Shown here piece after piece: positions 60,379 through 64,000 of a stretch of 64,000 nt of DNA (positions are counted from its first letter, which is position 1; each line of letters opens with the position of its first letter). Below the pieces are notes generated by a model. It worked only from the letters and a program-made list of their open reading frames with translations. It made no database searches and was not told the origin of the DNA. The stretch is from positions 62,001-126,000 of the forward strand of contig CAYRFQ010000003.1 of NCBI GenBank assembly GCA_964423615.1. Reading direction: 5' to 3'. A program made the translations under genes and the position numbers. Origin of the DNA: CAYRFQ01 sp964423615. Its GTDB lineage: Bacteria > Planctomycetota > Planctomycetia > Gemmatales > Gemmataceae.

Positions 60379-63069
60379 TTACTTCCCGAGGAACACTGAT
60401 GACCGAGGTCCGAATACACCAGCGATTCGGTCCAATCGCAACTGCGGTCGAGCTGCTGTAGCCTTGGTGACGGTCAGAGCCAAGTTCGCTTCGTGGGTGA
60501 ACGTCACGTTGTTGACTCGCGCGGAGACACGAATCACGAAATCGGACCGCGACAAGGGCTTCAGGTTCTTGGCAGTCTTGAGAGTGAGCTTCACCTCGTT
60601 CTTGCCTTTGGTGATTTTGGCGGCAGCCACCGAGATTCCGCCAACCCCTCGGGGAGAGATGAATTGGACGGTGAACTCACCGTCATATTTGTGGAGGCGA
60701 TTGACTTTGACGACAATGTCACGAGTTTCCCCGGCCTTGATCATTACCTTTGGCGTTGCCAATTCGACCTCCGCGACTTTGTTGTAGACCTCGAACTCGA
60801 TTGGTGGAGTCGCCACGTAGATGTCGACGTTTCGCTTCTTTTTGTCTTTCGGATTGGGCTGATACTGGTATTTGGCCCGGCCTTCGAAGACCAAGCTGTA
60901 CGTTCCTGGAACGGAGTTCGTGGGGATTTGGAATTTGATTACCCCTTCGTTCTTGCCTTTGGCAATGTTGACGTTGGGCGTATTCAAGAAGTTTCCGTTG
61001 GTAAGGGCAGGAGCGGCCAAACGCACGAGTTGGACCTGCGAATTGAATCCCTTCCACTGGCGATTGGTTTTCACCTTCACTTCCACGCGTCCACCAAGGG
61101 GAGCTTCCATTTTCCTTTTTTCCGGTTCCAGGGAGTAAGGAGCTTCCTTGCGGACGGCCAGACAGAAGCTCCGAGCCAATCGGCTGATTCGCGGAACGTT
61201 GTTCGGGGCCACCCAAACGACCGCTCCAGGGATGACTTCCCGCACGACCTGCTTGCCATTGATTGTTGCCGTAGCCTTGATGCGGAACGTGCCCGCCCAA
61301 TCGGGGGCATTCTTTTCGGCCTCCAAAACAAGCACGCCGCTTTTCAACAATGGACCAACGATCTGTGGAGCACATTTCACGCCTTTGGGAAGACCTGTTG
61401 CCTCCAACTTCACGGCGCCGTTGAAACCCTCCTGGCGAACGACCACCACCTTGACCGATTCGGCACCACCACGGTAAATGGTCAGACCACCGATGTTCGC
61501 GGTGTCATTGTCAACGACCAGAACTCGGAAATCGGGCTCGGCTTTTTGGATGTCGATCCGGTACACAAAACGTGGTCCGTAACGTTGGTTGGAAGTGTAT
61601 GTCTGGACCAATAAGGCATATTTTCCGTCTGCCGGGACTGTGAATCGCCCTTTTGGATCGAGGGTGTAGAAAGGCAGATTGCCCAGGTTCGAAGGCAGCT
61701 CGTTATGGTCGTCATAGGTGGCCAGAACTCGACGATTCTTGCCGAGTTGGATGATCTGGAGGTAGACATTCATGGCTGGACCGAACCGGTCAGCGAACCC
61801 TTCGACCGTGTAAACTTCACCCTTCTTCGCGCTGAAGACATAATGGTCTTGATCGGCGGCATCTTCGATCATGCCGCATACCGTTGTCGGCAACGAGATT
61901 TCTTGGCCTTTGGCTTCGTTATCGTTATCCCCCTTTTCGGTAACGACCGGGTTCTTTGTGTAGGTGATCAACACAGGGTTGGAGATTTGATTGCCGTTCT
62001 TGACTCGATAACCGAAGCCACTCAAAGAACAGTTTTGGAGCAACTGCAACCCATCAAAGTCGAGTTTGCTCGTCTTCCATCCATCGTCAGGGGGAGCGAT
62101 GTTGACGACAGCGCTCTCGACGGCTGAGCCAGCCACTTCTTGGTTGGGGATGATTTTTCCGCCTGGTAAGTTCTTTCCGTAGAGCGTCACCTTGGCCGAT
62201 TTGCCTTCTTGAATCACGGGAGGGAACGCGGAGTCGATCCACGGCCCCGTCGAGATGGTCAATCTGTAAAAATAGTCCGCACCACCAGCGATGTAAGGAG
62301 GCTCGTGAAGGCGTGCATAGAACTTGCCGTCGGCCTTGGCAGTGAACGCCACGACCGCGTTTCGGTCTCGGTAGTCGCTGCCCGCCACCAACAAACGATC
62401 GTTGGAATCGTACACTTCGAGGGTGGGCGTGAGCTTGCTGTCGATTGTCGAGGCGTCGCACGAAATCGTCACAGTTTGACCCTTCTTGGCCTCGAAAAGG
62501 AAGTAGTCTACGTCCGTGCGGCTGTTGATGCTGCCGTTGATGGTCGAGTTTAACTCTACCGGTTGTGCTTGCGTGACCAGACTGTTGTTTTCCTTCTCGA
62601 TGATCTCTTTCAGGGCACCGACGACGAAGGCCCGTGGGTTGCTTATTCCCCATTTCCCGACGGCCCGTACGTCGAACTTTCCAACTGGGACGTTGGCTGG
62701 GACGGTGATCTTGAATTTGGGTGGGGGAGGGGTTGTCGGCTTCTTTTTCTTGTCTTTGGGTTCTGGGGGCGGCACGTACTGAGCTTTAATCCTCGAATCG
62801 CTGAAATACAGCTCTTTGACTTCGTCGAGGTCGTTCCCTCGCAAAACCACTTCGACGGTCGTTCCGGCTTTCGCTCCAGTGGGAGTGATCGCATCGAGTC
62901 TCGCTCGCATGAATGTCTGGGCCGAAGCCAACTGGGCGACTGATGTCAGGATGACCAGTGTTCCCAGGAGACTCGCCACGCAGCGACTCCAGCCAAACGA
63001 CTGAGTGAATTCCTTGCGTTCCGAGCCGGAACTAAAAACTACGAGAGAACTCGGACGGTCAATGTGCAT
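60379..63069 (-). CDS. Large secreted protein with PPC-type beta domains
   Basis: 896 residues. GGAG lies eight bases before the ATG. An N-terminal extension of about 25 residues precedes a signal-peptide core (SLLGTLVILTSVAQLASA). The mature protein is a string of beta-rich domains; two show the bacterial pre-peptidase C-terminal (PPC) pattern: SINSRTDVDYFLFEAKKGQT with YDSNDRLLVAGSDY, and AADQDHYVFSAKKGEVYTVE. Immunoglobulin-like segments (GVIKFQIPTNSVPGTYSLVF) follow. No enzyme domain is seen, so it may be a structural or adhesive cell-surface protein, as is common in Gemmataceae. The C terminus lies just beside the IS remnant. Confidence 0.85.
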   Translation of the reverse strand: MHIDRPSSLVVFSSGSERKEFTQSFGWSRCVASLLGTLVILTSVAQLASAQTFMRARLDAITPTGAKAGTTVEVVLRGNDLDEVKELYFSDSRIKAQYVPPPEPKDKKKKPTTPPPPKFKITVPANVPVGKFDVRAVGKWGISNPRAFVVGALKEIIEKENNSLVTQAQPVELNSTINGSINSRTDVDYFLFEAKKGQTVTISCDASTIDSKLTPTLEVYDSNDRLLVAGSDYRDRNAVVAFTAKADGKFYARLHEPPYIAGGADYFYRLTISTGPWIDSAFPPVIQEGKSAKVTLYGKNLPGGKIIPNQEVAGSAVESAVVNIAPPDDGWKTSKLDFDGLQLLQNCSLSGFGYRVKNGNQISNPVLITYTKNPVVTEKGDNDNEAKGQEISLPTTVCGMIEDAADQDHYVFSAKKGEVYTVEGFADRFGPAMNVYLQIIQLGKNRRVLATYDDHNELPSNLGNLPFYTLDPKGRFTVPADGKYALLVQTYTSNQRYGPRFVYRIDIQKAEPDFRVLVVDNDTANIGGLTIYRGGAESVKVVVVRQEGFNGAVKLEATGLPKGVKCAPQIVGPLLKSGVLVLEAEKNAPDWAGTFRIKATATINGKQVVREVIPGAVVWVAPNNVPRISRLARSFCLAVRKEAPYSLEPEKRKMEAPLGGRVEVKVKTNRQWKGFNSQVQLVRLAAPALTNGNFLNTPNVNIAKGKNEGVIKFQIPTNSVPGTYSLVFEGRAKYQYQPNPKDKKKRNVDIYVATPPIEFEVYNKVAEVELATPKVMIKAGETRDIVVKVNRLHKYDGEFTVQFISPRGVGGISVAAAKITKGKNEVKLTLKTAKNLKPLSRSDFVIRVSARVNNVTFTHEANLALTVTKATAARPQLRLDRIAGVFGPRSSVFLGK

Positions 63070-63578
63070 GCCGTTGCTCCTTGTGAAAGTTATGCGATTG
63101 GAATCGATGTTCGGCGGCTTTCGAGTGCAGGCAAAGTGCCTGCAGCGTGGGCAGGCCCCTTGCTTGCCTCCTTCGTCGGCGGGTCCGCCTGATGTCGTGG
63201 AAATTCTTTCCGAAGCGAGGGGGCTTCGGACGCCTGAGAAACGACACGAAGTCGTTGTCGCGGGGTTGGATGCAGGAGGGCGTCAAGTTCATGGATACAA
63301 GGGTTGATTTTCTCGCCGAAAACCTCTCTTGTCAATCATTTGCTTAAAGATGTGATGTTTCTCTGGGTTGAACCAGTAAAACGGCCACACCGACCCCATC
63401 GCATTGCACGTGTCCGGTATCCAGAGAAGGCTTGAGAGTCGGGCTTTGCTAGAGAAAGCGACGCTCACGACGGTTCTTCCCCTCGGCCGGATTGGATCCG
63501 GCACGAGACCGTTTTCGTCTATATTGATACACTGGGTCGTATGGAAGAGTTTCGTCAAGACTTTGACACGAGGGCGTC
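63070..63578. other. Intergenic region with a small hairpin
   Basis: About 510 bases. Hairpin TGCAGGCA-AAG-TGCCTGCA at 63126-63144, in the upstream region of the PPC gene. No gene supported on either strand. Confidence 0.45.
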
Positions 63579-64000
63579 ATGATCGACTTATTTGCCGTGA
63601 TCCCGACGTTGGGAATGGGGGGACCGCTGGCGATTTTGGGAGTCTTGTTCCCGAGTTTGTTCGGGGGCGCCTGGTATCTTTTCCGTCAGTGGGCGGCGTT
63701 CTTCGCCGTACTCAGTGTCAACTCGTTGTTAGCGTTTGGGCATTGGTTGATTCGGCCTTACATAGCGGATACCTGGTTTGGCTCGACGAATGGTTTGTTG
63801 GTTGTGATGACATTCGTGACGTTGATTGGAGTTCTTTGGGCCTGGTGGCGAAGTTTGCTATTCATCCGAGCGTTTCGAGCTTGCAACCCTCATCTTGGCC
63901 GGACTTCGGGGGAAGTCCCAGGCTCGGCCCCAGACGAACCCCAGTTCGAAGATCCTGCGGGAGACTTCACGCCTTTGTCGGCCGGTGCAGAAACGCCTGA
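63579..64000 (+). CDS. Membrane protein, 3' end cut by window edge
   Basis: ATG at 63579 with GAGGG four bases upstream; the frame is open to the end of the window (140 codons visible). About three hydrophobic helices: PLAILGVLFPSLFGGAWYLF, WAAFFAVLSVNSLLAFGHWL and GLLVVMTFVTLIGVLWAWW, followed by an acidic, Pro-rich stretch at the edge (EVPGSAPDEPQFEDPAG). No domain recognised. Confidence 0.65.
   Translation, partial: MIDLFAVIPTLGMGGPLAILGVLFPSLFGGAWYLFRQWAAFFAVLSVNSLLAFGHWLIRPYIADTWFGSTNGLLVVMTFVTLIGVLWAWWRSLLFIRAFRACNPHLGRTSGEVPGSAPDEPQFEDPAGDFTPLSAGAETP

Noticed and set aside
60493..61614. 373-codon plus-strand frame inside the PPC gene
   Set aside because: Antisense composition, no signal or domain; the minus strand frame is a continuous secreted protein.

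Overview
The window looks like chromosomal DNA of a planctomycete, probably a Gemmataceae/Gemmatales-type lineage (inference). The pointers are a Ser/Thr kinase with C-terminal WD40 repeats next to its own ECF sigma factor, a second ECF factor of the planctomycete/acidobacterial kind, a third sigma factor carrying a membrane-anchored C-terminal extension, two secreted formylglycine sulfatases, a giant PPC-type secreted protein, a glycine-zipper lipoprotein, many secreted proteins without known function, and menaquinone rather than ubiquinone biosynthesis (menG). Gene density is moderate, strand use is mixed, and there are many intergenic stretches of 300-870 bases. No rRNA, tRNA, CRISPR array, prophage or integron was recognised. 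The only mobile-element trace is a decayed IS982-type transposase end near 60 kb.

Layout. 1-5 kb: end of an ABC-2 permease, then a kinase-WD40 gene and its ECF sigma factor. 5.7-9.6 kb: small SLOG-fold protein, membrane protein, a large di-iron ferritin-like protein and a secreted unknown. 9.7-16.1 kb: larA-like, comB-like and glycyl-tRNA synthetase genes in one direction, an SDR epimerase, and glgC. 16.5-18.2 kb: a COQ7-like di-iron protein followed after 10 bases by an envelope protein that joins a tyrosine-phosphatase-like domain to a cytochrome c'-like CxxCH domain. 18.2-26 kb: ECF sigma, pcm, sulfatase, hemE, menG, and the extended sigma factor. 26.5-35.7 kb: an M24 peptidase, a YtrA-type GntR/ABC operon, serS, citrate synthase, csrA. 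35.7-46.3 kb: EamA transporter, ADP-ribosylglycohydrolase, a pseudokinase-PilZ protein, a secreted cytochrome c'-like protein, and a co-directional CNNM/sulfatase/SWIM/SNF2 run. 47-56.6 kb: a calcium P-type ATPase, fatty-acid desaturase, a candidate structured RNA with an intrinsic terminator, a transglutaminase-like protein, an FHA-GAF-HD-GYP protein and a glycine-zipper lipoprotein. 56.9-64 kb: a fused M16 peptidase, the IS remnant with a 48-base inverted repeat, the PPC protein, and the start of a membrane protein cut by the window edge.

Most genes are ordinary housekeeping or planctomycete accessory genes. The parts most worth follow-up are: the phosphatase/cytochrome c' fusion with its di-iron neighbour; the pseudokinase with an intact c-di-GMP-type PilZ motif, in the same window as an HD-GYP protein; the untranslated segment at 52.33-52.60 kb that has a -10-like element, strong hairpins and a terminator; and several palindromic intergenic repeats. 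No complete, clearly new multi-gene defence or biosynthetic system could be demonstrated from sequence alone.
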